Shown here: positions 1-6,892 of the stretch, piece by piece
Layout: each line of letters begins with the position of its first letter
Position numbering within the stretch: the stretch's first letter is position 1
Assembly: GCA_005787665.1 (NCBI GenBank)
Contig: SYAB01000163.1
Span: 1 to 12,732 of the forward strand
DNA: 12,732 nucleotides
Direction of reading: 5' to 3'
Source of the DNA: Actinomycetota bacterium
GTDB lineage: Bacteria; Actinomycetota; Actinomycetes; Mycobacteriales; Mycobacteriaceae
Program-made: the position numbers and the translations under genes
The notes under the pieces: generated by a model
The model's database searches: none
What the model saw: only the letters and a program-made list of their open reading frames with translations
What the model was told of the DNA's origin: nothing

Positions 1-54
1 GCAGCACCTCTGATTTTGGTTCAGATAGTTCAGGTTCGAGTCCTGGCGGCGGAG
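1..54 (+). tRNA. glnU: tRNA-Gln (anticodon TTG), 5' end cut by window edge
   Basis: The sequence holds the end of the D-arm, an anticodon stem TCTGA/TCAGA (5 bp) around the 7-base loop TTTTGGT (anticodon TTG, reading CAA), a T-arm TCAGG-TTCGAGT-CCTGG, and the 3' acceptor strand CGGCGGA at 47-53 with discriminator G54. The 5' acceptor strand and most of the D-arm lie outside the window. No CCA is encoded. A tRNA-Gln upstream of glmU is also known in M. tuberculosis (glnU), which supports the identity. The 3' end is shared with the first copy of a 32-bp tandem repeat. Confidence 0.9.
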
Positions 55-180
55 CGAGGCTTGCCGAGCGACCATTGGCAGCGGAGCGAGGCTTGCCGAG
101 CGACCATTGGCAGCGGAGCGAGGCTTGCCGAGCGACCATTGGCAGCGGAGCGAGGCTTGCCGAGCGACCATTGGCAGCGG
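49..180. repeat. Four perfect 32-bp tandem repeats abutting the tRNA-Gln 3' end
   Basis: Four identical 32-base units occupy 49-80, 81-112, 113-144 and 145-176, followed by the first four bases of a fifth (177-180). Each unit starts with GCGGAG, contains GAGGCTTGCCGAGCG and ends with CCATTGGCA. The first GCGGAG is the last six bases of the tRNA, so the array appears to have grown from the tRNA terminus. Each unit can form only a weak hairpin (TGCC/GGCA). There are no spacers, so this is not a CRISPR array. Short open frames crossing it are repeat artefacts. Copy number would be expected to vary between strains, like other mycobacterial minisatellites (inference). Confidence 0.95.
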
Positions 181-205
181 GGCAGGCCACGACTGTGCGG
201 ATAGG

Positions 206-211
206 TACGGT
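206..211 (+). promoter_or_regulatory. Possible -10 element for glmU
   Basis: TACGGT fits the mycobacterial SigA -10 pattern TANNNT. It lies 62 bases before the glmU ATG in the only sizeable gap between the repeat array and glmU. No convincing -35 hexamer is visible 17-18 bases upstream, so this is a weak call. Confidence 0.25.
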
Positions 212-273
212 CAGATCGGCGCGTCGCGTACGAAACCGCACACTCGGCGGTCCGCAATGACGGGGAGGTTCCC

Positions 274-1734
274 ATGACCACCACTGACTCCGCCATCGTG
301 GTGCTGGCCGCCGGCGCGGGCACCAGAATGCGTTCGGACACCCCGAAAGTTCTGCACGCCCTGGGCGGGCGCAGCATGCTCTCGCACGCATTGCATGCGG
401 TCACCAAGGTCGCCCCGCAGCATCTGGTGGTGGTGCTCGGCAAGGACCGCGAACGCATCGCTCCGGTGGTCGGCACGATCGCCGAGAGCCTCGGCCGCAC
501 CGTCGAGTTGGCGGTTCAGGAGCAACAACTGGGCACCGGGCATGCGGCGCTGTGCGGGCTGTCTGCACTGCCGGAGGACTTCGACGGCACCGTTGTGGTC
601 ACCTCCGGTGACATTCCCCTGCTCGACGCCGAGACGCTGGCCGATCTGATCGCCAGCCATCGCCGACAGTCGGCGGCGGTCACCGTCCTGACGACCACGG
701 TCGCGGACTCGACGGGTTACGGCCGGATCCTGCGCACCCAGGACGGCGAGGTCATCGCGATCGTCGAGGAGACCGACGCCACCCCGCAGCAGCGCGCCAT
801 CCGCGAGGTCAACGCCGGCATCTACGCCTTCGACATCGCCGCCCTGCGCTCGGCGCTGAGCCGGCTCTCGTCGAACAACGCCCAGCACGAGCTGTATCTG
901 ACCGACGTCATCTCGATCGTGCGGAGAGACGGCCAGGTCGTGCACGCCAAGCACGTCGACGACGCCGCACTGGTCGCCGGCGTCAACGACCGGGTTCAGT
1001 TGTCCGACCTTGCCGCCGAACTGAATCGGCGCGTCGTCACCGCCCACCAGCGGGCCGGGGTCACCATCGTCGACCCGGTGACCACCTGGATCGACGTCGA
1101 CGTCGAGATCGGCCGCGACACCGTGGTGCAGCCCGGGACCCAGCTGCTGGCCGGCACCCGCGTCGGCCAACGCTGCAACATCGGTCCGGACACCACCCTG
1201 TCCGACGTCCACGTCGGGGACGACGCCTCGGTGGTTCGCACCCACGGCAGCGCCGCGGTCGTCGGTTCGCGTACCGACGTCGGACCGTTCACCTTCCTGC
1301 GGCCAGGAACCCGGTTGGGCGACGAGGGCAAGCTCGGCGCATTCGTGGAGACCAAGAACGCCTCCATCGGCACCGGGACCAAGGTGCCGCACCTGACCTA
1401 CGTCGGCGACGCCGACATCGGCGAGTACAGCAACATCGGCGCCTCCAGCGTGTTCGTCAACTACGACGGCGAGACCAAGAGCCGCACCACCGTCGGTTCC
1501 CATGTCCGCACCGGCAGCGACACCATGTTCGTCGCGCCGGTCACCGTCGGCGACGGCGCCTACACCGGCGCGGGCACGGTGTTGCGCGAGGACGTGCCGC
1601 CCGGGGCGCTGGCCGTCACCTCCGGACGCCAACGCAATATCCCGGACTGGGTGCTGCACAACCGTCCCGACAGCGACTCCGCCCGTGCCGCCACCCGGGC
1701 CAAAGCGGAATCCGGCGACCCCGAGCAGATCTGA
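274..1734 (+). CDS. glmU: Bifunctional UDP-GlcNAc pyrophosphorylase / glucosamine-1-phosphate acetyltransferase
   Basis: GlmU makes UDP-N-acetylglucosamine in two cytoplasmic steps, acetylation of GlcN-1-P and uridylylation of GlcNAc-1-P, feeding peptidoglycan and arabinogalactan linker synthesis. The 486-residue product opens with the uridylyltransferase motif LAAGAGTRM (11-19) followed by PKVLH (24-28). QLGTGHA (85-91) and the metal-binding SGD (Asp113) follow. The C-terminal half shows hexapeptide repeats of a left-handed beta-helix, with FLRPGTRLG and VPHLTYVGD (His373, the presumed acetyltransferase base) and NYDGETK. M. tuberculosis GlmU is 495 residues, so length is normal. The ATG at 274 is preceded by a strong GGGGAGG (262-268). 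It is the first gene of the forward series; prs follows after 59 bases. Confidence 0.97.
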   Translation: MTTTDSAIVVLAAGAGTRMRSDTPKVLHALGGRSMLSHALHAVTKVAPQHLVVVLGKDRERIAPVVGTIAESLGRTVELAVQEQQLGTGHAALCGLSALPEDFDGTVVVTSGDIPLLDAETLADLIASHRRQSAAVTVLTTTVADSTGYGRILRTQDGEVIAIVEETDATPQQRAIREVNAGIYAFDIAALRSALSRLSSNNAQHELYLTDVISIVRRDGQVVHAKHVDDAALVAGVNDRVQLSDLAAELNRRVVTAHQRAGVTIVDPVTTWIDVDVEIGRDTVVQPGTQLLAGTRVGQRCNIGPDTTLSDVHVGDDASVVRTHGSAAVVGSRTDVGPFTFLRPGTRLGDEGKLGAFVETKNASIGTGTKVPHLTYVGDADIGEYSNIGASSVFVNYDGETKSRTTVGSHVRTGSDTMFVAPVTVGDGAYTGAGTVLREDVPPGALAVTSGRQRNIPDWVLHNRPDSDSARAATRAKAESGDPEQI

Positions 1735-1793
1735 GCATCGTCGGGCACCGTACGATGACCGCATACCGAACCCCGACCGGCAAGGGCAGCGCA

Positions 1794-2774
1794 GTGGGCA
1801 CCGAGTGGATTGACAACCGCAAGAACCTGATGCTCTTCTCGGGTCGCGCGCACCCCGAGCTTGCCGAGCAGGTCGCCAAGGAACTCGACGTCAGTGTGAC
1901 GGCGCAGACCGCGCGCGATTTCGCCAACGGGGAGATCTTCGTCCGCTTCGACGAGTCGGTGCGCGGCTGCGACGCGTTCGTGCTGCAGTCCCATCCCGCA
2001 CCGCTGAACAAGTGGCTGATGGAACAGCTGCTGATGATCGACGCGCTCAAACGCGGCAGCGCCAAGCGGATCACCGCGATCCTGCCGTTCTATCCCTATG
2101 CCCGCCAGGACAAGAAGCACCGCGGGCGCGAGCCGATCTCGGCGCGGCTGGTGGCCGATCTGCTCAAGACCGCCGGCGCGGACCGGATAGTGTCGGTGGA
2201 CCTGCACACCGACCAGATTCAGGGCTTCTTAGACGGCCAGGTGGATCACATGCGGGCGCAGAACCTGCTGACCGGCTATATCCACGACAACTACGCCACC
2301 GAGGACATCGTGGTGGTCTCACCCGACTCCGGGCGGGTCCGGGTCGCCGAGAAATGGGCCGATTCCCTCGGCGGTGCGCCGCTGGCCTTCATCCACAAGA
2401 CGCGGGATCCGCGGGTGCCCAACCAGGTGGTGTCCAATCGGGTCGTCGGCGAGGTGGAGGGCAAGAGCTGTGTGCTCACCGACGACATGATCGACACCGG
2501 CTGCACCATCGCCGGGGCGGTGAAACTGCTGCGTGAGGACGGCGCCAAGGACGTCATCATCGCGGCGACCCACGGGGTCTTGTCGGAACCCGCCGCAGAG
2601 CGATTGGCCGCCTGCGGTGCCCGTGAGGTCGTCGTTACCAACACCCTGCCGATCGAGGAGTCCAAGCGATTCCCGCAGTTGACCGTGCTGTCGATTGCCC
2701 CGCTGCTGGCCAGCACCATCCACGCGGTGTTCGAAAACGGCTCGGTGACCGGGCTTTTCGACGGGGACGCGTAG
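1794..2774 (+). CDS. prs: Ribose-phosphate pyrophosphokinase (PRPP synthase)
   Basis: It transfers pyrophosphate from ATP to ribose-5-phosphate to give PRPP, used for nucleotides, His, Trp and mycobacterial decaprenyl-phosphoryl arabinose. I chose the GTG at 1794, giving 326 residues (MGTEWIDNRKNL...), because this matches the M. tuberculosis length and N-terminus. An in-frame ATG at 1755 would add 13 unrelated residues. Visible motifs are FANGE (43-47), the ATP flexible loop ARQDKKHRGREPIS (103-116), the metal/ribose segment DLHTDQIQGF (136-145) and the PRPP loop DDMIDTGCT (230-238). The usual loop is DTGGT; Cys237 replaces the second glycine. The C-terminus ENGSVTGLFDGDA is canonical. lpqT starts 12 bases later, suggesting co-transcription. 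Confidence 0.96.
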   Translation: MGTEWIDNRKNLMLFSGRAHPELAEQVAKELDVSVTAQTARDFANGEIFVRFDESVRGCDAFVLQSHPAPLNKWLMEQLLMIDALKRGSAKRITAILPFYPYARQDKKHRGREPISARLVADLLKTAGADRIVSVDLHTDQIQGFLDGQVDHMRAQNLLTGYIHDNYATEDIVVVSPDSGRVRVAEKWADSLGGAPLAFIHKTRDPRVPNQVVSNRVVGEVEGKSCVLTDDMIDTGCTIAGAVKLLREDGAKDVIIAATHGVLSEPAAERLAACGAREVVVTNTLPIEESKRFPQLTVLSIAPLLASTIHAVFENGSVTGLFDGDA

Positions 2775-2786
2775 ATCGTTTCCACG

Positions 2787-3440
2787 ATGAACCGGATCGT
2801 CCTCAGAGCAGGCCGGGCGGCTGCGGCGGTGGCGCTGGTATCGGCCTCGGCCGTCGGCTGCCAGGCGCACACCGCTGACTACTCCTCGCTGGCGACCACC
2901 AGCGCCCGCACCACCGAGACCACTGCGGCCACCCCGACACCGATCGCCCAGTACCTCGCCGGCGTGGGGGTCACCGGCCAACAGTTGCCGTTGGACAAGC
3001 TCACCGGGATCACCGTGACGCTGCCACGCCCACCCGGGTGGTCCACCTACGACAACCCCAACTTCTCCCCCGGCACCGAGGCGATCGCCAAGAACAACAC
3101 CTATCCGACGGCGCTGGTCATGGCGTTCAAGCTGGACGGGGGTTTCGACGTCGAGGCGGCACTGAAGTACGCCGACGACGACGCCGAGCTGACCAAGAAC
3201 TTCACCCGGCTCAACTACTCCGACGACGATTTCAACGGGTTCCCCTCGGCGATGATCGAGGGCAGCTACGACAGCGGGTCCACCCGGCTGCACACCTACA
3301 ACCGGATCGTGCTGCCGGCGACGGCCGACTTCGACCGCTACCTGGTCCAGTTCACCGTGACAACGCTGGCCGACCAGGCGGCGGCCCAGGCCCCCGACGT
3401 TCTGAAGGTTATCGAGGGCTTCTCGGTGGCTCTCAAGTAG
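2787..3440 (+). CDS. lpqT: LpqT-like lipoprotein (LpqN/LpqT family)
   Basis: The 217-residue product has an N-terminal signal sequence (MNRIVLRAGRAAAAVALVSA) ending in SAVGC, with Cys25 as the lipidation site, so it should be anchored outside the cytoplasmic membrane. A Thr/Ser/Pro-rich linker follows (about 28-55). The globular part carries PLDKLTGITVTLPRPPGW, TYPTALVMAFKLDGGFD and FNGFPSAMIEGSYD, typical of the mycobacterial LpqN/LpqT family. Position directly after prs is the same as for lpqT in M. tuberculosis (Rv1016c). The molecular function is not established. It lies 12 bases after prs and 10 before the SDR gene, so a transcript through all three is likely. Confidence 0.88.
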   Translation: MNRIVLRAGRAAAAVALVSASAVGCQAHTADYSSLATTSARTTETTAATPTPIAQYLAGVGVTGQQLPLDKLTGITVTLPRPPGWSTYDNPNFSPGTEAIAKNNTYPTALVMAFKLDGGFDVEAALKYADDDAELTKNFTRLNYSDDDFNGFPSAMIEGSYDSGSTRLHTYNRIVLPATADFDRYLVQFTVTTLADQAAAQAPDVLKVIEGFSVALK

Positions 3441-3450
3441 GTTCACGGTC

Positions 3451-4335
3451 ATGGTTATCGCGCCGGGCAAAGGGTGGACCGCAACCGAACTCCCGTCTTT
3501 CGCCGGCCGCACGGTGATCGTCACCGGCGCCAACAGCGGTATCGGCCTGGTGACCGCGCGAGAGCTGGCGCGCGTCGGGGCGCGCGTCATCCTGGCCTGC
3601 CGGAACGTCGAGAAGGGTGCGGCAGCTGCGGCCGGCATGACCGGCGAGGTTCAGGTCCGCCACCTTGACCTCCAGGACCTGGCATCGGTACGGGATTTCG
3701 CCGACACCGTCGCGGTGGTCGACGTCCTGGTCAACAACGCCGGCATCATGGCGGTCCCGTACGCGCTCACCCGCGACGGCTTCGAGAGCCAGATCGGCAC
3801 CAACCACCTGGGCCACTTCGCACTGACCAACCTGTTGCTGCCCAAGATCGGCGACCGCATCGTGACGGTGTCCTCGCTGATGCACTGGTCGGGACGGATC
3901 AGCCTCAAGGACCTCAACACCAAGGCCCGGCCCTACTCGGCCTGGCTGGCCTACGGTCAGTCCAAGCTGGCCAACCTGATGTTCACCAGCGAACTGCAGC
4001 GTCGGCTGTCCGCGGCGGGGGCACCGCTGCGGGCGCATGCCGCCCACCCTGGTTACTCGGCCACCAATCTGCAGGGTCACACCGGTAACCGGATCGGCAC
4101 CCGCTTCTGGGCGATGACCAACGCACTGACTGCCACCAGTCCGGAGTTTGGCGCCAACCCGACGCTGTACGCAGCGTCGCAGGACCTGCCGCCGGACAGC
4201 TTCATCGGCCCCAAATACGGCGCCCGCGGACCGGTCAGCCAGGTCGGGCGCAGCCCGCTGGCCCGCGACGCCGACACTGCCCGCGGCCTGTGGCGGCTGT
4301 CCGAGCAGCTCACCGGCACCGAATTTCCGCTGTAG
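3451..4335 (+). CDS. Short-chain dehydrogenase/reductase (SDR)
   Basis: This 294-residue protein is a classical-type SDR with a Rossmann fold. It has the cofactor motif TGANSGIG (25-32), NNAG (95-98), GTNHLGHF (116-123), an active-site Ser at about 141-142 and YGQSK (Tyr168, Lys172). An Arg in ACRNVEK (51) after beta-strand 2 suggests NADP(H) preference. The layout, including [22 protein letters not shown] and the [10 protein letters not shown] region, resembles retinol dehydrogenase/WW-oxidoreductase-like SDRs; the substrate cannot be told. It starts 10 bases after lpqT, so it is probably translated from the same message. I do not recall an SDR between lpqT and rplY in M. tuberculosis, which makes this a lineage-specific insertion or a loss there. 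Confidence 0.92.
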   Translation: MVIAPGKGWTATELPSFAGRTVIVTGANSGIGLVTARELARVGARVILACRNVEKGAAAAAGMTGEVQVRHLDLQDLASVRDFADTVAVVDVLVNNAGIMAVPYALTRDGFESQIGTNHLGHFALTNLLLPKIGDRIVTVSSLMHWSGRISLKDLNTKARPYSAWLAYGQSKLANLMFTSELQRRLSAAGAPLRAHAAHPGYSATNLQGHTGNRIGTRFWAMTNALTATSPEFGANPTLYAASQDLPPDSFIGPKYGARGPVSQVGRSPLARDADTARGLWRLSEQLTGTEFPL

Positions 4336-4469
4336 GGCACCCATCGGCTACCGTGAACACCGCGTCACGGCGAGGGTGGTCAGCCACCGTTATCGACGAG
4401 GCTGGACTCCCCGGGAATCCACGTCGCCTTCGCCGTGCAGAACGAGAACCGAAGGCAGGAGCACCGAAA

Positions 4470-5150
4470 ATGGCCAAGGGCGCCAACACCAACAAACTCA
4501 GCGTCGACGTGCGCACCCGTACCGGCAAGGGCGCGTCCCGTCAGGCACGTCGCGAAGGCAAGGTCCCGGCGGTCCTCTACGGGCACGGCAGCGACCCGCA
4601 GCACCTCGAGCTCAACGCTCACGATTTCGCCGCCGTGCTGCGGAATTCCGGCACCAACGCCGTGCTGAGCCTGGACATCGACGGCAAGGAGCAGCTCGCG
4701 CTCACCAAGGCCATCGCCATGCACCCGATCAAGCGCAGCATCACCCACGCCGACCTGATCATCGTCCGCCGCGGCGAGAAGGTCACCGTCGAGGTGGTCG
4801 TGAACGTCGAAGGTGAGGCCGCCTCGGGAACCCTGGTCACCCAGGACGCCTCGGCGATCGAGATCGAGGCCGAGGCGCTGTCCATCCCGGAAAGCCTCAC
4901 CGTCTCGGTCGAGGGCGTCGAGGAGGGCACCCAGATCCTGGCGGGCGAGGTCGTGCTGCCGGCCGGCGTGACCCTGGTCAGCGATCCGGAGATGCTGGTC
5001 GTCAATGTCGTCGCGGCCCCGACCGCTGAGGACCTCGAGGCCGAGGGCGGCGGCGAGTCCCTCGAGGAGCAGGCCGCCGAGGCCGACTCCGACGAGGCCG
5101 CGGAGGCCGAGGGCGGCGACGGCGGAAGCGACGCGGCCGAGGCCGAGTAG
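4470..5150 (+). CDS. rplY: 50S ribosomal protein L25 (bL25, CTC/TL5 type)
   Basis: It binds 5S rRNA in the large ribosomal subunit. The ATG at 4470 was chosen because the protein then begins [20 protein letters not shown], as in relatives, and is preceded by GGCAGGAG (4454-4461); an upstream in-frame ATG at 4290 would overlap the SDR gene. The product is 226 residues. An N-terminal L25 domain (about 8-97, with [20 protein letters not shown]) is followed by the TL5/CTC C-terminal beta domain (about 100-190, with [17 protein letters not shown] and [18 protein letters not shown]). It ends in an acidic Ala/Glu/Gly tail of about 35 residues. The 134-base gap before it could hold a promoter, but none stands out. 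pth follows after six bases, a common actinobacterial pairing. Confidence 0.96.
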   Translation: MAKGANTNKLSVDVRTRTGKGASRQARREGKVPAVLYGHGSDPQHLELNAHDFAAVLRNSGTNAVLSLDIDGKEQLALTKAIAMHPIKRSITHADLIIVRRGEKVTVEVVVNVEGEAASGTLVTQDASAIEIEAEALSIPESLTVSVEGVEEGTQILAGEVVLPAGVTLVSDPEMLVVNVVAAPTAEDLEAEGGGESLEEQAAEADSDEAAEAEGGDGGSDAAEAE

Positions 5151-5156
5151 CACCGG

Positions 5157-5732
5157 GTGGCGGAGCCTCTGCTGGTCGTCGGCCTGGGAAACCCGGGGCC
5201 GCAGTACGCCAAGACTCGCCACAACGTCGGCTTCATGGTCGCCGACCTGCTGGCCGGGCGGATCGGGACGGCCTTCAAGGTGCACAAACGGTCCGGGGCG
5301 GAGGTCGCCACCGGCCGGCTGGGCCACCGTCCGGTGGTGCTGGCCAAGCCACGGTGCTACATGAACGAGTCAGGTCGGCAGATCGGACCGCTGGCGAAGT
5401 TCTACTCGGTACCGGCTGCCGACGTGATCGTCATCCACGACGAACTCGATATCGACTTCGGACGCGTGCGGTTGAAGCTCGGCGGCGGCGAAGGTGGTCA
5501 CAACGGTCTGCGGTCGGTGGCGAACGCCTTGGGCTCGAAGGACTTTCATCGCGTCCGCATCGGGATCGGCCGTCCGCCCGGGCGCAAGGACCCGGCGGCA
5601 TTCGTCCTCGAGCCGTTCTCCGCCGCGGAACGGACCGAGGTGCCGACGATCTGCGAACTGGCCGCCGACGCGACGGAGTTACTCATCGAAGCGGGACTGG
5701 AGACGGCACAGAACCAGGTGCACGCCTGGTAG
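5157..5732 (+). CDS. pth: Peptidyl-tRNA hydrolase
   Basis: It cleaves peptides from prematurely released peptidyl-tRNA so that tRNAs can be reused. The 191-residue product starts at a GTG six bases after the rplY stop, suggesting coupled translation. Substrate and catalytic residues map one for one onto E. coli Pth with a +2 offset: Asn12 (GLGNPGPQY), His22 (TRHNVGFM), Met69-Asn70 (CYMNESG), Asp95 (HDELD) and Asn116 (GGHNGLRS). Length is normal. It is the last gene of the forward series and converges on the small secreted-peptide gene, with only 14 bases between the two stop codons. A weak 6-bp hairpin (ACCAGG...CCTGGT, 5713-5730) overlaps its end. Confidence 0.97.
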   Translation: MAEPLLVVGLGNPGPQYAKTRHNVGFMVADLLAGRIGTAFKVHKRSGAEVATGRLGHRPVVLAKPRCYMNESGRQIGPLAKFYSVPAADVIVIHDELDIDFGRVRLKLGGGEGGHNGLRSVANALGSKDFHRVRIGIGRPPGRKDPAAFVLEPFSAAERTEVPTICELAADATELLIEAGLETAQNQVHAW

Positions 5733-5746
5733 GTCCCCGGTCCGGA

Positions 5747-5971
5747 TCAGCGACGGGCGCCGGGCATACCGAGCCAAGGGAACACCGGCTGGTTGGCCGG
5801 GGGCGCGGTCGTCCCGGGCCGTGCCTTGATCCGGGTGCTTCCGCTGGTCTGGCAGACCGTCTTGGTGGCGGAGTCCTGGCAGGTCGGCCGGGCAGCGGCG
5901 ACGGGTGCCGTTACCCCTGCCGCGACGGCCACACTCGCTAGGAGAACCGCGGCCTTGGCGGGAACGGTCAT
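5747..5971 (-). CDS. Secreted 74-residue peptide with cysteine pair, copy A
   Basis: The ATG at 5971 is preceded on the minus strand by GGAGGG at 5984-5979, which decides the start. Residues 1-27 form a signal peptide (MTVPAKAAVLLASVAVAAGV, then cleavage after VAAA). The predicted mature peptide of 47 residues begins RPTCQD, has two cysteines (31 and 40, eight residues apart), then a Pro-rich stretch RPGTTAPPAN and the C-terminus FPWLGMPGARR. There is no second membrane segment, so export and a single disulfide are expected. It is 57/74 identical by hand count to copy B at 6605-6829. It lies 37 bases downstream of the copy-A lipoprotein, probably in one message. Function unknown; I recognise no named family. 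Confidence 0.85.
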   Translation of the reverse strand: MTVPAKAAVLLASVAVAAGVTAPVAAARPTCQDSATKTVCQTSGSTRIKARPGTTAPPANQPVFPWLGMPGARR

Positions 5972-6008
5972 GTGTTGGCCCTCCGTTTCCGTGAGACGTG
6001 GGTGCCGA

Positions 6009-6470
6009 TCAGGGGCAGGCGGACACGACGACGACCGCGTCCGCGCCCAGGGGCGTCTTGTTGGCCTCGGCCTTCTTGATCGCATCGAGACGGGCGTCCT
6101 CGACCGTCGCACCGGCGCCGCCGGCGACCACATGGGTCTCGCTCGAAGCCACCGAGGCGATGCAGACGTTGTCGTTGGTCACTTCGTCGGCCGTGCACTC
6201 GACACCGCCGGCATCCTCGCAGGCCTTGATCACCTTCGCCGACGCCTCGTCATTGGTCGCTGCTGTGGCGGTGAAACCCACGATGGTGTTGGTCGCAGGA
6301 TCTTTGTCCCCGCTGGCGTCGGTGAACTCTCCGGTGCCCACGGCCACCGACACGTCCTCGGCAGCTTTGGTCTCCGCACTGGGGCTCTCCGACTTTGCGC
6401 AACCCGACAGCATCCCGCCGGCAAGAACTCCCGCCGTCAAGACAGCTCCGATCACCCGGATATTCACCAT
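6009..6470 (-). CDS. Four-cysteine lipoprotein (DUF4189-like), copy A
   Basis: The 153-residue product has a lipoprotein signal ending LAGGMLSGC (Cys24), so it should be membrane-anchored outside the cytoplasm. After a Ser/Thr/Glu-rich linker, a domain of about 90 residues contains TIVGFTATAATNDEA, four cysteines (84, 92, 103, 152) and VVAGGAGATVEDARLDAIKK. The cysteine layout, the GG-x-G-x-T-x-E-x-A segment and the C-terminal Cys resemble mycobacterial DUF4189 secreted proteins; this family assignment is inference. The ATG at 6470 is preceded by GGGGAAAGGA. Relative to copy B it has an extra ten-residue Asp/Thr-rich stretch around residues 51-60. It is the first gene of the downstream cassette, with its own likely promoter after the hairpin at 6554-6590. 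Function unknown. Confidence 0.87.
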   Translation of the reverse strand: MVNIRVIGAVLTAGVLAGGMLSGCAKSESPSAETKAAEDVSVAVGTGEFTDASGDKDPATNTIVGFTATAATNDEASAKVIKACEDAGGVECTADEVTNDNVCIASVASSETHVVAGGAGATVEDARLDAIKKAEANKTPLGADAVVVVSACP

Positions 6471-6501
6471 GCCGGTCCTTTCCCCGAATCGCCGTGTGCC
6501 C

Positions 6502-6507
6502 AGCGTA
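6502..6507 (-). promoter_or_regulatory. Possible -10 element for cassette A
   Basis: On the minus strand this reads TACGCT (TANNNT) and sits 32 bases before the lipoprotein A start codon. Cassette B has TACACT at almost the same distance (7354-7359), which is the main support. No clear -35 is visible. Confidence 0.35.
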
Positions 6508-6553
6508 CTAGAGCAGGCTGGGCTGCGCGCGGGGTGACGCTGCGCTCAGACAA

Positions 6554-6590
6554 CAGCGCACGGCTCACCGGGAAAGTGAGCCGTGCGCTG
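6554..6590 (-). terminator. 15-bp perfect hairpin between the two cassettes
   Basis: CAGCGCACGGCTCAC (6554-6568) and GTGAGCCGTGCGCTG (6576-6590) are exact reverse complements around a 7-base loop (6569-6575). On the minus strand it begins 14 bases after the copy-B peptide stop and ends 83 bases before the lipoprotein A start. It is followed only by TTGTCTG, not a long U tract; mycobacterial intrinsic terminators often lack strong U tracts. The placement fits termination of cassette B. It could also be a processing or stability hairpin. Confidence 0.75.
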
Positions 6591-6604
6591 GTGGAAGACG
6601 TGGA

Positions 6605-6829
6605 CTAGCGGCGGGCGCCGGGCATTCCCAGCCACGGGAAGACCGGCAGGTTGGCCGGCGGCGCCGTGGTTCCGGGCCTGGCCTTGATCGACACACTGCC
6701 GTTGGTCTGGCAGATGGTCTTGGTATTGGTGTCCTGGCAGGTCGGGCGGGCGAACGCGGTGGGGGCACTGACCCCTGCCACGATGGCAAACCCCGCCACC
6801 AGCACTGCCGCCTTGGCGCGACCGGTCAT
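6605..6829 (-). CDS. Secreted 74-residue peptide with cysteine pair, copy B
   Basis: The ATG at 6829 follows AAGGGGAAG on the minus strand; an in-frame upstream start at 6880 would add 17 residues that have no counterpart in copy A. The signal peptide (MTGRAKAAVLVAGFAIVAGV...) ends TAFA. The mature part starts RPTCQD and carries Cys31 and Cys40, IKARPGTTAPPAN and VFPWLGMPGARR. Length is exactly that of copy A. By hand count 40/47 mature residues are identical to copy A, against 17/27 in the signal region, so the mature peptide seems to be under constraint. It lies 63 bases after lipoprotein B and just upstream of the 15-bp hairpin. Function unknown. Confidence 0.85.
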   Translation of the reverse strand: MTGRAKAAVLVAGFAIVAGVSAPTAFARPTCQDTNTKTICQTNGSVSIKARPGTTAPPANLPVFPWLGMPGARR

Positions 6830-6892
6830 TGTGTACTTCCCCTTTCGGGCTGCTGCCCTGATAGCTGAACGACCTGACATCCGATCACCCGA

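Noticed and set aside
49..180. CRISPR array
   Set aside because: The 32-base units are contiguous with no spacers, and no cas genes are present.
211..1764. Long minus-strand open frame opposite glmU
   Set aside because: It is the complement shadow of a high-GC gene. Its translation is Gly/Asp/Val/Arg-rich with no domain, and glmU on the plus strand is certain.
5713..5730. Hairpin ACCAGG/CCTGGT at the end of pth as a terminator
   Set aside because: The stem is only 6 bp, lies within the last codons of pth, and has no U tract; it may be chance.
6830..6892. Short direct repeat (TGATCGG twice) after lipoprotein B
   Set aside because: Two 7-base copies overlapping the stop codon region are too short to interpret, and cassette A has no counterpart.
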